Assembly: GCF_019160155.1 (NCBI RefSeq)
Contig: NZ_JAFNIH010000030.1
Location: 124,001-188,000, forward strand
Length of the DNA: 64,000 nt
DNA from: Pinisolibacter aquiterrae
GTDB taxonomy: Bacteria; Pseudomonadota; Alphaproteobacteria; Rhizobiales; Ancalomicrobiaceae
Direction: 5' to 3'
A program made the translations under genes and the position numbers. Positions 16,490 to 25,642 of the stretch are shown here, in pieces. The notes below the pieces were generated by a model. That model ran no database searches. It was not told the DNA's origin and worked only from the letters and a program-made list of their open reading frames with translations. Within the stretch, counting starts at the first letter, position 1; every line of letters begins with the position of its first letter.

Positions 16490-19218
16490 TCGGCGCCGAA
16501 ACGGCCGAGTTCCGCGTCGGCGTGACCGGCGAACGCATGGAAATGGGTGTGCCCGAGCGTCTCGAGCGCCAGCGCCGCCGCGCGCAACGCCGCCACGTCG
16601 TCCTGGCCGGTGGCGTGTTCGAGCGCCGCGGCCGCCGCCGCCATGTCGTCGGCGCCGACATGGGCCGCCGCCCCCTTGAGGCGATGGGCGAGCGCCCTGG
16701 CGCGGCTCCGGTCGCCGTGACGCGCCGCCGCGACCGCCTCGGCGAGAATGGCCGGCTGCGACGAGAGATAGAGCTCGACCAGCCGCCGCGCCCCTTCCAC
16801 GCCGAGATCGCGCGCCTGTTCGCCGATCGCGCCGAGCCGTTCGCGGCGGCTCTCCCGGCGGCGCGGCCGCATGCCGACCGCCTCGGCGAGCGCCGCCCGT
16901 AGTTCGTCCGCGTCGAACGGCTTTTCCAGACGCCCGTCGAAGCCCGCGTCGACGTCGGCGGCGCTGGAACCGCCGGCCGAGACCGCCAGGATCGGCACCA
17001 CCGAGCGGGTCGCGTGGACGCCGGCGCGAATCAGCCGACAGGCCTCGGCGCCGTCGAGTTCCGGCATCGACAGATCCATCAGGACGACGTCGAAATCCTC
17101 CTCGCCGGCGGCGGCGACGGCGGCCGATCCCGTCTCCACGTGGCGCACGGTGTGGCCGTCGCGCTCGAGCATGGTGCGGACGATCAGCGCGTTGACCGGA
17201 TTGTCCTCGGCGACGAGAACCGAGAGCGGGGGCAGCGCCTCCTCGGCGTCGGCGTCGGCGGCCGCCTCGCTCGGCACGGCGGCCTCGCGCACGGGGAAGA
17301 GGACGGTGAAGGTCGTCCCCCGGCCGGGCTCGGTCGTGAGATCGATCGAGCCGCCGAGCACGTCGAGGAGCCCGCGACAGACGGCGAGGCCGAGCCCCGA
17401 TCCGCCGAAGCGTCGGGCGACGGAGCCGTCGGCCTGGGAGAAGGGCTCGAAGATGTGGGCGAGCGCCTGCGGCGCGATGCCGATGCCGGTGTCGGCGATG
17501 GTGAAGCGCAGGCGGTCCGAGCGCTCGGGGTCGGCGTCGACGGCGAGGCGGACGCGGCCGCGCGGCGTGAACTTGGCGGCGTTGCCGAGGAGGTTGAGCA
17601 GGATCTGGCCGAGCTTGCCGGCGTCGCCGACCAGTGCGTCGGGAAGATCGGGCGCGACGGCGACGGTGAAGTCGAGCGACTTGCGCTCCATCGCCGGGCG
17701 GATCGTCGCCTCGACCATGGCGATACGCTCGCGCAGGGAGAAGGGCGCCACCTCGACGGTGACGCGGCCGCTCTCGAGGCGCGTGAAGTCGAGAATGTCG
17801 TCGAGAATGTCGCGCAGGAGCCGCCCCGAGCCGTCGAGCGCCTGCACCCAGGCGCGCTGTTCGGCGGTGACCTGACTGCCGGCGAGGAGCTGGGCCGTGC
17901 CGAGAATGCCGTGCAACGGCGTGCGGATCTCGTGGCTCATGGTGGCGAGGAACTGCGACTTGGCGCGGCCGATCTTCTCGGCGTGCTCGACCAGTTGGTC
18001 GCGCATCGCGTCGATGCGCAGGCGCATGCGGCGCGTCTCCAGCGCCTCGAGCCGGAAGTCCTCGAGTGCCCGCATGATCGCGCTCGGCTCGTCGTTCCAC
18101 GGCGGCAGGCGGATCGGGGTCTCGAGATCCCCGGTCCGCAGCTTGGCGAGCGCGGCCTCGATGTCGTGCATCGGCGCGGAGAGGCGATTGCGCACGAAGC
18201 GCAGCGAGATGAAGCCGAGGACCACGACGAGGACGAGCACGCCCGTCGAGATCGCCCCGGTGAGGAAGGCCTCGGCGCGGCTGTCCTCGGCCTGACGCGC
18301 CTCGAGGTCGAGCGCGTGCGAGCCGATGCCGAGGATCGAGGAATAGGCGGAGATGCAGTTCTCCGACCACGCGGCGGCGTCGAAGGCGGGCTTGCCCGAG
18401 CCCGAGAGCCCCTCGATGGTGCGGGTCATGATCGCCTGCGCCGCCTCGGTGCGGTGCTGACCCTCGGCGACGAGGGGGGCGAAGCCCATGTCCTCGGGCA
18501 ACTGCCGGGCGATCCGCTCCATCTGGGTCCACAGCGCCGAATAGGCGCCGATGTCCTCGCGCCAGCTGTCGCGCTCGGCCGGGGTGAGCGGGGTGTCGCG
18601 CTGAACCGCCGGGCGGAAGGCCGAGCACTGGCGCGAGTAGCGATCGCGGATCGTGAACGACATCTGGCGGATGGCGGCGAGTTCGCCGAGTTCGAGATCG
18701 AGCGAGCGCAGCGCCCGGCCGACCGAGATCGAGGTGGAATCGACGGTGGCCGCGAGCCGGTAGACCGCCTGTCGCCAGGGCTCGATCCGGTTGGTGTCGC
18801 GCGCGGCGAGCGGCAGCGCCGCCTCGGCGTCGACCCGGTCGCGGACGGCGTCGAAATCGGCGACGGCGTGGCCGAGACGGGCGACGAGCTGGTCGCGATC
18901 CGGCAAGGCCGACGCCGCCAGCGCCTCGGTCGCCCGGCGATGGGCCGCCGTCATCGTGCCGAGACCCTGGTCGAGACCGGCGCGCGGATCCTCGTCGCGC
19001 AGCAGGGCGACGCCGACCGTGCCGATCTCGAGGCGGATGCCGGCGGTCGAATCGAACAGGATCCGGTCGAGCGTGACGAAGTCGACCACCTGCCGCGCCC
19101 GGATGAGGTCGCGCCACGCGGTGACGGCGAAGGCGAGCGAGACCGCCAGGATCACCAGCACCGCGATCCAGTGTAGGACGAGAACCGAACGGGCGACCGA
19201 ACTACGGACCAAGGACAC
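16462..19218 (-). CDS. torS: Hybrid sensor histidine kinase TorS
   Basis: The 918-aa protein follows the TorS plan: membrane helix at 12-34, a helical periplasmic sensor to about 318, second helix at 320-341, HAMP, HisKA with His429 (SHEIRTP), HATPase (GNAAKF, DTGIGI, GGSGLGL), receiver with Asp715 (LMDLSMPELDG) and an Hpt domain with His845 (AHRLKGAA). This gives a four-step phosphorelay to TorR. The track start is a GTG, but GGAGG directly abuts it; a TTG at 19212, five bases after GGAGG, is the more natural start. E. coli TorS works with the periplasmic binding protein TorT, and no torT-like gene is present here, so the sensor may bind its ligand itself. Confidence 0.9.
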   Translation of the reverse strand: MSLVRSSVARSVLVLHWIAVLVILAVSLAFAVTAWRDLIRARQVVDFVTLDRILFDSTAGIRLEIGTVGVALLRDEDPRAGLDQGLGTMTAAHRRATEALAASALPDRDQLVARLGHAVADFDAVRDRVDAEAALPLAARDTNRIEPWRQAVYRLAATVDSTSISVGRALRSLDLELGELAAIRQMSFTIRDRYSRQCSAFRPAVQRDTPLTPAERDSWREDIGAYSALWTQMERIARQLPEDMGFAPLVAEGQHRTEAAQAIMTRTIEGLSGSGKPAFDAAAWSENCISAYSSILGIGSHALDLEARQAEDSRAEAFLTGAISTGVLVLVVVLGFISLRFVRNRLSAPMHDIEAALAKLRTGDLETPIRLPPWNDEPSAIMRALEDFRLEALETRRMRLRIDAMRDQLVEHAEKIGRAKSQFLATMSHEIRTPLHGILGTAQLLAGSQVTAEQRAWVQALDGSGRLLRDILDDILDFTRLESGRVTVEVAPFSLRERIAMVEATIRPAMERKSLDFTVAVAPDLPDALVGDAGKLGQILLNLLGNAAKFTPRGRVRLAVDADPERSDRLRFTIADTGIGIAPQALAHIFEPFSQADGSVARRFGGSGLGLAVCRGLLDVLGGSIDLTTEPGRGTTFTVLFPVREAAVPSEAAADADAEEALPPLSVLVAEDNPVNALIVRTMLERDGHTVRHVETGSAAVAAAGEEDFDVVLMDLSMPELDGAEACRLIRAGVHATRSVVPILAVSAGGSSAADVDAGFDGRLEKPFDADELRAALAEAVGMRPRRRESRRERLGAIGEQARDLGVEGARRLVELYLSSQPAILAEAVAAARHGDRSRARALAHRLKGAAAHVGADDMAAAAAALEHATGQDDVAALRAAALALETLGHTHFHAFAGHADAELGRFGADQATFSAKT

Positions 19219-19372
19219 CTCCGACCAGCGGTCGATCCGGCGAGGCCGGATCGCCGGCCGGAGCGGACCGCGATCCTAGAGGCCCGTCGGCCGCCTGTCA
19301 TGGTCGGGTCGAGCCCTATGCGCGAAGGCCCGAGGGCGGCGCGCCGATCGGGCACGCCGCGCCGCCTCTTCC

Positions 19373-19617
19373 TCACGCCGCGGCGATGGTGAGGGCGATC
19401 GGCGGCAGACCGTCGATCGAGCCGGTGATCACGTCGCCGGCGACGACCCGGCCGACGCCCGCCGGGGTGCCGGTGTAGATGAGATCGCCGGGGACGAGAT
19501 GATAGTAGCGCGAGAGATGCGAGACGAGTTCCTCGACCGACCACACGAGGTCGGAGAGATGGGCGTCCTGCTTGGTCGCGCCGCCGACGGCGAGCGTGAT
19601 CCGCTGCGGCGCGACCG
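19373..19617 (-). pseudogene. C-terminal remnant of a fumarylacetoacetate hydrolase family gene
   Basis: Reading the minus strand up from the stop at 19373-19375 gives about 80 codons that match the end of FAH-superfamily enzymes: VGGATKQDAHLSDL, ELVSHLSRYYHLVPGDLIYTGTPAGVG and VVAGDVI. The N-terminal two thirds, including most metal ligands, are absent. The upstream boundary near 19617 is estimated from where the protein similarity ends; immediately beyond it another gene fragment begins. It is not expected to make a functional enzyme. Confidence 0.75.
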
Positions 19618-19880
19618 CGCTGGTAGCTCGAATGGACGGCCGGATTGCTCCATTCGGTATGGAGACACATCACCTTGTCGCGGTAGAAACCGCAGAGCAT
19701 CAGGTCGAGGCCGGTCGCGCCCGAGGTCTCGTGCATGATCGCCCGGGCGACGCCGACCAGCGGATCGTGCAGGCGCTGCAGGCGGTCGAGTTCGACGATG
19801 CGCGGGCCGACGCCGTAACCCTCCTGGTAGGAGGCGCCGAGGAGACCCGACCCGGCGAGACACTTCAGGTACCGATGGGC
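19618..19880 (-). pseudogene. Internal fragment of an IclR family regulator
   Basis: This stretch reads TAHRYLKCLAGSGLLGAS, YGVGPRIVELDRLQRLHDPL and GLDLMLCGFYRDKVMCLHTE, which is the end of the winged helix plus the start of the effector domain of IclR proteins. The beginning of the HTH and most of the effector domain are missing. It is flanked on one side by the FAH remnant and on the other by an autotransporter remnant. Boundaries are approximate. Confidence 0.7.
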
Positions 19881-20375
19881 GGTCGCGAGTTCTTCGGCTC
19901 GCTGACGGCGGGCTACGAATAGCGCGGCGTCTTCGAGGGTCACCCGTGGTTCCTGTCGCGCTATGCCCGCCTGGAGGTGATCGCCGGAACGCTCGACGGC
20001 TTCACCGAGACCTCGCCGGTCGTCGCCACGGCGCTCAAATACGGGGCCCAGTCGTTCGGCGACACGAGCCTCGACCTCGGCCTGCGCGGCAAGATGGCCT
20101 TCGAGACCGACTTCGGTTCGATCGCGCCGCACTTCCGCGCAGAGTTCCAGCACGACCTGCAGTCGTCCGGCTCCGCCTCGGTCTCCTGGGCGGATCGCGC
20201 CGGTGGCCGGGTCTGTTCGGTGCCGATCGAGGGCGCCGATCAGACCCGCGTCATGCTCGGCGCCGGCCTCGACCTCGATTGGTACGGGCATCTGGTCGGC
20301 ATGGAGTATCAGAACACCTTCGGCGCCTCGAGCGAGACGCAGTCGGTGTCGATGAAGCTCCGCGAGCGCTTCTGA
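19878..20375 (+). pseudogene. Autotransporter beta-barrel C-terminal remnant with in-frame stop
   Basis: The plus strand reads GREFFGSLTAGYE, then a TAG stop at 19920-19922, then in the same frame RGVFEGHPWFLSRYARLEV and on to MEYQNTFGASSETQSVSMKLRERF at 20375. Strand patterns such as LGAGLDLDWYGHLVGMEYQ and a C-terminal aromatic residue (RF) are typical of the autotransporter (type V secretion) barrel. Only about 165 codons of the barrel remain and the passenger is gone, so this is a decayed gene. The part after the stop could in principle still be translated, but no ribosome binding site was found. Confidence 0.72.
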
Positions 20376-20379
20376 TCGA

Positions 20380-20407
20380 CGGCGGCCGGGACATGTCCCG
20401 GCCGCCG
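20380..20407. terminator. 28-bp perfect palindrome after the autotransporter remnant
   Basis: The sequence CGGCGGCCGGGACA followed by its exact reverse complement begins four bases after the remnant's stop codon. As RNA it would fold into a very stable hairpin and is probably the surviving terminator of the lost autotransporter gene; there is no T tract. Confidence 0.6.
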
Positions 20408-20486
20408 CATCCGGACCGCGCGAGACGGGCGTCGGACGCCCGGATCGTCCGGTGCCGGGGTCGCGATCCGCCGAGGCCGAACGGCC

Positions 20487-20520
20487 GAAGGGGCCACGCG
20501 CGGCATGCGCGGGCCCCTTC
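20487..20520. terminator. Hairpin terminator downstream of tauD
   Basis: A 9-bp outer stem (GAAGGGGCC / GGCCCCTTC) and a 5-bp inner stem (CGCGC / GCGCG) separated by one bulged A form a 14-bp hairpin with a GGCAT loop. It lies 26 bp beyond the tauD stop on the minus strand and likely ends the sulfonate operon. Confidence 0.65.
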
Positions 20521-20545
20521 GTGGACGCGTCTTGGGGAATGGGCG

Positions 20546-21454
20546 TCACGCCGCCGGTCGCGCGCCGGTCACCACCGAGACGCGCTCGCCCCAGCGCTCG
20601 AACGGGTAGTAGTCCCAGATCGCGTGATGCTGGCTCGCCCAATTGTCCCACACCAACAGGGAATTCGGATGCCAGCGGATCCGCGTCTGGAAGGCGAGGT
20701 TGCGCTCGATGTGGCGGAACAGCAGCCCGAGCAGGGCGTCGCTCTCCTCGCGTGTCAGCTGGACGATGTGCGTGGTGAAGGCGGCATTGACGTAGAGATG
20801 CTTGCGGCCGGTGCGCGGATGCGTCGCCACCACCGGGTGTTCGCTCTGGGGATAGGTCCGGCCCGGATCGGGGCGGGAGCCGTAGCCGGCGGTCCAGGCC
20901 TGCGAGCCGTCGTGGATCGCGGTCAGGCCCTCGAGCGCGCGCTTGATCGGGTCGGAGAGCGATTCATAGGCGAGATAGGTGTTGGCGAAGGCGGTGTCGC
21001 CGCCGAAGGGCGGCAGCTTGGTGACGTGCAGCGCCGACCAGGCGATCGGGCTCGGATCGCAGGAGACGTCAGGGTGCCAGCCGTCTCCGGCGGTGAAGCG
21101 GCTGTCGCGGCCGGTGCGCCAGCCGAGGATCTCCGGATCGTAGGCCTTCGGGTCCCAGGCCCGCGAGGCGCCGAGTTCGTGGCGATGGAGCGTGCCGCCG
21201 AAGCGGCGGGCGAAGGCCTTCTGATCCTCGCGCGTCAGGGTCTGATCGCGGATGAGGACGGCGAGGTTCTCGTCGATGGCGCGGCCGATCTCCTCGAATT
21301 GGCGATCGGTGAGGGCGCGTAGGTCGACGCCGTGGATCTCCGCGCCGGCGGCCGGCGACAGACGCTCGACGCGGATCGTCTCGTAGGGCGCGCGCTCGGC
21401 GGTGTTCCAGCCTTCGATGGCGATCTTGTCGTTGAAGTCGCGATAGAAACTCAT
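20546..21454 (-). CDS. tauD: TauD/TfdA-family Fe(II)/2-oxoglutarate dioxygenase
   Basis: The 302-aa protein is an alpha-ketoglutarate-dependent dioxygenase. The Fe(II) ligands H-x-D are in WHPDVSCDPSP (about residue 125) with the distal His in the C-terminal QHHAIWDYYP segment, and GGDTAFANTYLAYESL is the family signature. Such enzymes hydroxylate the carbon next to a sulfonate (or sulfate ester), releasing sulfite for assimilation. It is the last gene of an operon with a sulfonate importer, which supports taurine or another alkylsulfonate as substrate. GAGGACATCCC precedes the ATG. Confidence 0.9.
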   Translation of the reverse strand: MSFYRDFNDKIAIEGWNTAERAPYETIRVERLSPAAGAEIHGVDLRALTDRQFEEIGRAIDENLAVLIRDQTLTREDQKAFARRFGGTLHRHELGASRAWDPKAYDPEILGWRTGRDSRFTAGDGWHPDVSCDPSPIAWSALHVTKLPPFGGDTAFANTYLAYESLSDPIKRALEGLTAIHDGSQAWTAGYGSRPDPGRTYPQSEHPVVATHPRTGRKHLYVNAAFTTHIVQLTREESDALLGLLFRHIERNLAFQTRIRWHPNSLLVWDNWASQHHAIWDYYPFERWGERVSVVTGARPAA

Positions 21455-21573
21455 GGGATGTCCTCGTTCGTTCGTTCGGGCGGCACGACCCGACCGGCGC
21501 GGCCGTGTGGCCGTCCGGGGGCGATCGGGTCGGATGGGGAAGGGAGAAGGGGAAGTCGGCGCGGCGGGCGGGC

Positions 21574-22395
21574 TCAGATGACCCAGCCGACGTCCGGCGG
21601 TTCCTCGTGGACGAGGTGTCTCAGGATCTCGGCCTCGAGGCGGGCGGCCTCGGCCGAGCCGCGACGGCGCGGGCGCGGCAGGTCCACGGCGACGTCGAGC
21701 GCGACGCGGCCCTCCTCGATCATCACCACGCGATCGGCGAGCGCGATCGCCTCGCCGACGTCGTGAGTGACGAGCACGGCGGTGAAGCCCTGCGCCAGCC
21801 AGACCCGTTCGAGCAGCGACTGCATGCCGATGCGGGTGAGGGCGTCGAGCGCGCCGAGCGGTTCGTCGAGGGCGAGGAAGCGGGGCCTCGACACCAGCGC
21901 TCGGGCGAGCGCGACGCGCTGCTTCTGGCCGCCCGACAGGACCGCCGGCCAGGCCTCGGCCTTTTCCGCGAGCCCGACGGCGGCGAGCGCCGAGGCGACG
22001 CGTAGCCTGCCGTCGGGTGCGTCGCGGTCGCGGCCGAGACCGACGGCGACGTTGTCGACGACACGAGCCCAGGGCAGCAGGCGCGGCTCCTGGAACATCA
22101 GGCGCGGCACCACGTCGTCGTCCTCGCCGGCGCCGAAGGCGAGTTCGCCGCCGCTCGGCCGGTCGAGCCCCGAGAGGAGGCGCAGCAGCGTGGACTTGCC
22201 GCAGCCCGACCGGCCGACGATGGCGACGAACCGGCCGGCGGCAATGTCGAGATCGATCCCCCGCAGCACCTCGAGCTCGCCGAAGCGCCGGGTCAGTCCC
22301 GAGAGCCGGATGGAGACGCCGCGCGCGGCGCGGGCCCGCGTCGAAGGGTCGGCGAAGAGCGCGTCGAAGTCGCGATCGGCCGGTTTGACGGTCAT
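21574..22395 (-). CDS. ssuB: ABC transporter ATPase, aliphatic sulfonate type
   Basis: The 273-aa cytoplasmic ATPase has Walker [11 protein letters not shown]-loop [11 protein letters not shown], signature [15 protein letters not shown], Walker [13 protein letters not shown] and switch His in LVTHDV, all typical of the SsuB/TauB group. Its ATG overlaps the stop of the permease gene by four bases, so the two are translationally coupled. It precedes tauD by 119 bp. Confidence 0.92.
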   Translation of the reverse strand: MTVKPADRDFDALFADPSTRARAARGVSIRLSGLTRRFGELEVLRGIDLDIAAGRFVAIVGRSGCGKSTLLRLLSGLDRPSGGELAFGAGEDDDVVPRLMFQEPRLLPWARVVDNVAVGLGRDRDAPDGRLRVASALAAVGLAEKAEAWPAVLSGGQKQRVALARALVSRPRFLALDEPLGALDALTRIGMQSLLERVWLAQGFTAVLVTHDVGEAIALADRVVMIEEGRVALDVAVDLPRPRRRGSAEAARLEAEILRHLVHEEPPDVGWVI

Positions 22396-23258
22396 TTGGA
22401 GGTCCTCGGATCGGCGAAGGCGGGATGCCAGGCGAGCGTGGCGCGTTCGAGCAGGCGGACGGTGGTGTCGGCGACCTTGCCGAGCGCGGCGTAGATCAGG
22501 ATGGCGAGGACGACGACGTCGACCTGGAGGAACTCGCGCGCCTCCGTCGCCATGTGGCCGATGCCCGAGGAGGCGGCGATCGTCTCCGCCACGATCAGCG
22601 TCAGCCACATCACGCCGAGCGCGAAGCGCACGCCGACGAAGATCGAGGGCAGGGCCCCCGGCAGGATCACGCGGCGGAAGAGTTCGAACCGCGTCATGCC
22701 GTAGGAACGCCCCATCTCGACGAGCCCCGCGTCGACCGTGCGCACGCCGTGGAACGTGTTGACGTAGACGGGGAAGAACACGCCGAGCGCGGTGAGGAAG
22801 AGCTTCGCCTCCTCGCCGATGCCGAGCCACAGGATCACCAGCGGGATCAGCGACAGGTTCGGGATGTTGCGGATCATCTGGACGGTGGTGTCGGTGAGCC
22901 GCTCGGAGAGTCTCGAGAGCCCGTTGGCGAGACCGAGCAGGAAGGCGATGCCACCGCCGACCAGGAAGCCGGAGATCGCGCGGCGGAACGAGACGGCGAT
23001 GTTCGCCGCGAGCTCACCGTCGAGGATCTTCGACCACGCCGCTTCGGCGATGGCCCAGGGCGGCGGCAGGAACTGCGGCGAAAGCCGTCCCGTGCCGCTC
23101 GCCGCCGCCCACAGGGCGAGGAGGGCGAAGGGCACGAGCCAGGGCGTCAGCCGCGAGGCGAGAAGCCCGCGGCCGGCCGTGCGCAGGAACCTCGCCGTCC
23201 GCGGCGGCTCGGCGGCGATCGAGGGAACGAGGGTCGCGAGACCTGTCGCGGACGTCAT
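22392..23258 (-). CDS. ssuC: ABC transporter permease, aliphatic sulfonate type
   Basis: This 288-aa inner-membrane protein has five to six helices and the EAA-like loop ([25 protein letters not shown]) by which SsuC-type permeases contact their ATPase, and it contains [22 protein letters not shown], a hallmark of this family. The start at 23258 follows the binding-protein stop by 20 bp. It forms one importer with the flanking ssuA and ssuB genes. Confidence 0.92.
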   Translation of the reverse strand: MTSATGLATLVPSIAAEPPRTARFLRTAGRGLLASRLTPWLVPFALLALWAAASGTGRLSPQFLPPPWAIAEAAWSKILDGELAANIAVSFRRAISGFLVGGGIAFLLGLANGLSRLSERLTDTTVQMIRNIPNLSLIPLVILWLGIGEEAKLFLTALGVFFPVYVNTFHGVRTVDAGLVEMGRSYGMTRFELFRRVILPGALPSIFVGVRFALGVMWLTLIVAETIAASSGIGHMATEAREFLQVDVVVLAILIYAALGKVADTTVRLLERATLAWHPAFADPRTSK

Positions 23259-23278
23259 GGCGTCATCTCCACTGCGGT

Positions 23279-24244
23279 TCAGGCCGACTTCGGCTTCCAG
23301 ACGATGTCGCGCACGACGATCGGTCTGGGGATGAGGCCGAGCCGGTGGAAGCGGTCGGCGATCGCCTGTTGCTGGGCGATCACCGCGTCGGAGAGCGGAG
23401 CGAAGGTGAATTCGGCCCGCGCGACCGCCCGCGACTGCGCGACGAGGGACACGCCGCTCGCTTCCGCATAGAGCGCCGCCACCTCGCCGCGATGGGCGCC
23501 GGCCCAGGCGGTCGTCGCGCCGATCTCCTCGTTCACCGCCGCGACCAGCGTGGGATAGGTGTCGGCGAAGGTCCGATTGGCGAGGAAATAGGAGTTCTGC
23601 TGCGCCACCGAGCGGTCGATCGGCAGAGGCCGGGCGCCCTTGGCCGAGAGCTCGGCCAGCGCGTAATAGGGATCCCAGATCGACCACGCGTCGATCGCCC
23701 CCTTGGCGAAGGCGGCGGCCGCGTCGGCGGGCGCCAGATAGGCGACCTCGAAGTCGGTCCATTTCAACCCCGCCGCCTCCGTCGCCGCGACGAGGAGATT
23801 GTGCGCCGAGGATCCCTTGGCGACGGCGACCTTCCGGCCCTTCAGGTCGGCGACGGACTTCGCGGTGGACTGGGGCGCGACGAGGATCGCCTGCCCGTCG
23901 CCGCGCGCCGGGATCGAGGCGACGTAATAGAGCTCCGACCGGGCCGCCTGCGCGAAGATCGGCGGCGCGTCGCCGGTATAGCCGTAGTCGACGGCGCCGG
24001 CCTGCAACGCCTCGAGCAGCGGCGGGCCGAACGGGAACTCGACCCATTCGACGGCGATGCCCTGGGGCTCCAACCGCGTCTCGATCTGCCGGCGCGCCTT
24101 CACGAGGAGGAGCGCGCTGGTCTTCTGATACCCGATCCGGAGCCGGTTCGGCCGGTCTTCGGCGCGGGCGCGCCAGGGGGCGAGGGGCAGGAGCGAGGCG
24201 CCGGCGGCGAGCGCGGAGGAGAAGAGAAAGTCGCGACGATGCAT
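23279..24244 (-). CDS. ssuA: Sulfonate ABC transporter substrate-binding protein, Tat signal
   Basis: The 321-aa protein starts MHRRDFLFSSALAAGASLLPL, a twin-arginine type signal, so it is probably exported folded by Tat. The mature part has the SsuA pattern RIGYQKTSALLLVKARRQIE and YGYTGDAPPIFAQAA. It captures alkylsulfonates in the periplasm and delivers them to SsuC. It heads the ssuACB-tauD operon, possibly after the small ORF at 24263-24469. Confidence 0.9.
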   Translation of the reverse strand: MHRRDFLFSSALAAGASLLPLAPWRARAEDRPNRLRIGYQKTSALLLVKARRQIETRLEPQGIAVEWVEFPFGPPLLEALQAGAVDYGYTGDAPPIFAQAARSELYYVASIPARGDGQAILVAPQSTAKSVADLKGRKVAVAKGSSAHNLLVAATEAAGLKWTDFEVAYLAPADAAAAFAKGAIDAWSIWDPYYALAELSAKGARPLPIDRSVAQQNSYFLANRTFADTYPTLVAAVNEEIGATTAWAGAHRGEVAALYAEASGVSLVAQSRAVARAEFTFAPLSDAVIAQQQAIADRFHRLGLIPRPIVVRDIVWKPKSA

Positions 24245-24262
24245 GGGATGTCTCCGATCGGT

Positions 24263-24469
24263 TCACGCGCCGACGGCGCGAAGGCGGGGGGCGCGGCTGA
24301 CGACCACACGCTCGCGAGCGGCGGCGTCGACCTGACGCAACGAGGAGAAGATCCGACCCTCGAGCGCGTCGAAGGCGGGGGCGGAGGAGAAGAACTTGAA
24401 GTCGCCGGGCACACCGACCGCGACGCCGGCGGTCTGGTGGTGGACGTCGATGGCATAGGCTCTGAGCAT
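24263..24469 (-). CDS. Small ORF upstream of ssuA, 68 aa
   Basis: The ORF encodes MLRAYAIDVHHQTAGVAV followed by a basic, Arg-rich C-terminal half (FSSLRQVDAAARERVVV). It lies 18 bp before ssuA, in operon orientation. I have a sense that short proteins of this style accompany sulfonate operons elsewhere, but I cannot verify this here. There is no good Shine-Dalgarno sequence before the ATG, so it may be weakly translated, a leader peptide or spurious. There are no membrane segments, no cysteines and no clear motif. Confidence 0.5.
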   Translation of the reverse strand: MLRAYAIDVHHQTAGVAVGVPGDFKFFSSAPAFDALEGRIFSSLRQVDAAARERVVVSRAPRLRAVGA

Positions 24470-24479
24470 GGGGGTGCAT

Positions 24480-24997
24480 TCGCCGTGGAGACGGCGTCCT
24501 CGGATCGAAGGTTTCGGGCGCGCTCCGCCCTTCGGCGCGAAGACGCGCCGGCGGAGCGACGGGGACGGTCGAAATGGTCAGCCGAAGCGGCGACAGGTGG
24601 TGATCATCGGGTTCCCTCCGGGGTCGAGGAGCCCACGAAACCCTTCGTGGTGCTTTTAGCCTTGGTCACGCGGTGCAAGCTGCTCCGACAAATCCCGCGA
24701 TCGAGCCGCAGGCCCGATGCTTCGATCATGCGGGGCGAGCGCCCCTTCGTCGACGAAGCGCATTGCGGATTTCGGCAATGCGACGAAATAAAATACTTTA
24801 TTGATAGACTATAGCTACGGACCGCGCCTCGCCGTCCGGCGCGACCCCGCGCGATCACCCGTCCCGAGTGAGATTGCATTGGAAAAAGAATGACTTCTCG
24901 CCTGCGGATTTGGAATGGGCGACCACGCGGCGCGCCGCGCGCCGGCCTAGAGTCGATCCGAACCCGTTCCCGACATTCCATTCGACGCGAGGTCGCG
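24480..24997. promoter_or_regulatory. 518-bp gap with probable ssu promoter; candidate operator at 24804-24814
   Basis: No convincing gene was found between the small ORF and the alpha/beta hydrolase. The region 24780-24815 is AT-rich and contains the inverted repeat ATAG-A-CTAT (24804-24812), overlapping CTATAG. The adjacent heptamer GATAGAC (24803-24809) recurs in front of the sulfate-binding protein gene (minus strand, 29725-29731), suggesting a shared sulfur-starvation regulator. The divergent genes on each side could both be served from here. Confidence 0.4.
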
Positions 24998-25564
24998 ATG
25001 ACGACGCTGCTCCTGCCCGGCCTCCACGGCTCCGGGCCCGGCCACTGGCAGAGACGATGGCTCGAGGAGGTCGACGACGTCGTCCTCGTCGAGCAGGACG
25101 ATTGGAGCCGGCCCGATCTCGAGGGCTGGCTCGCCCGCGCCGAGGCCGCCGTCGCGAACCATCCCGGCGCCTTCGTCGCCGCCCACAGCCTCGGCGCCGC
25201 TCTCGCGGTCCATCTGGCGACGCGCGGGCGCGATCTGCCGATCGCCGGCCTCCTGCTCGTCGCGCCGGCCGACGTCGATCGCCATGCCCGCAAGGTGCCG
25301 CTCGTCGCCTCCTTCGCGCCGCTTCCGGTGACGCCGCTCCCGGTCCCGGCGATCGTGGTGGCGAGCCGCGACGATCCGTGGATGACGATCGAAAGGGCCC
25401 GCATCCTCGCCGACATGTGGGAGGCCGGGTTCGTCGACATGGGCCGGGCCGGTCACATCAATGCCGAGAGCGGCCTCGGTGTCTGGCCCGACGGCCTGAC
25501 GCTGCTCGGCCGCCTGCGCCGCATGGGTGGCGGCCTCACCACGCGGCGAAGGGCGGCTCGCTGA
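24998..25564 (+). CDS. Alpha/beta hydrolase, RBBP9/YdeN family
   Basis: The 188-aa protein shows the small RBBP9/YdeN serine-hydrolase plan: N-terminal LLLPGLHGSGPGHWQRRW, nucleophile elbow AHSLGAA (Ser about residue 69), acidic residue in VASRDDPWM and catalytic His in GRAGHINAESGLGVWPDG. The ATG at 24998 with GAGG upstream gives the usual length; a longer in-frame version adds an unrelated N-terminus. It diverges from the sulfonate operon and is convergent with the sulfate importer. Its substrate is unknown. Confidence 0.88.
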   Translation: MTTLLLPGLHGSGPGHWQRRWLEEVDDVVLVEQDDWSRPDLEGWLARAEAAVANHPGAFVAAHSLGAALAVHLATRGRDLPIAGLLLVAPADVDRHARKVPLVASFAPLPVTPLPVPAIVVASRDDPWMTIERARILADMWEAGFVDMGRAGHINAESGLGVWPDGLTLLGRLRRMGGGLTTRRRAAR

Positions 25565-25579
25565 GGGCGGGACGACGAA

Positions 25580-25614
25580 GACGGCGGCGGAAAGGGGGAC
25601 CCTCCGCCGCCGTC
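25580..25614. terminator. Bidirectional hairpin between hydrolase and cysA
   Basis: A 12-bp perfect stem (GACGGCGGCGGA / TCCGCCGCCGTC) with an 11-base loop lies between two convergent stop codons. Confidence 0.7.
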
Positions 25615-25642
25615 ACGTCGCGCTTGCGCGTCGTCGCCGCGC

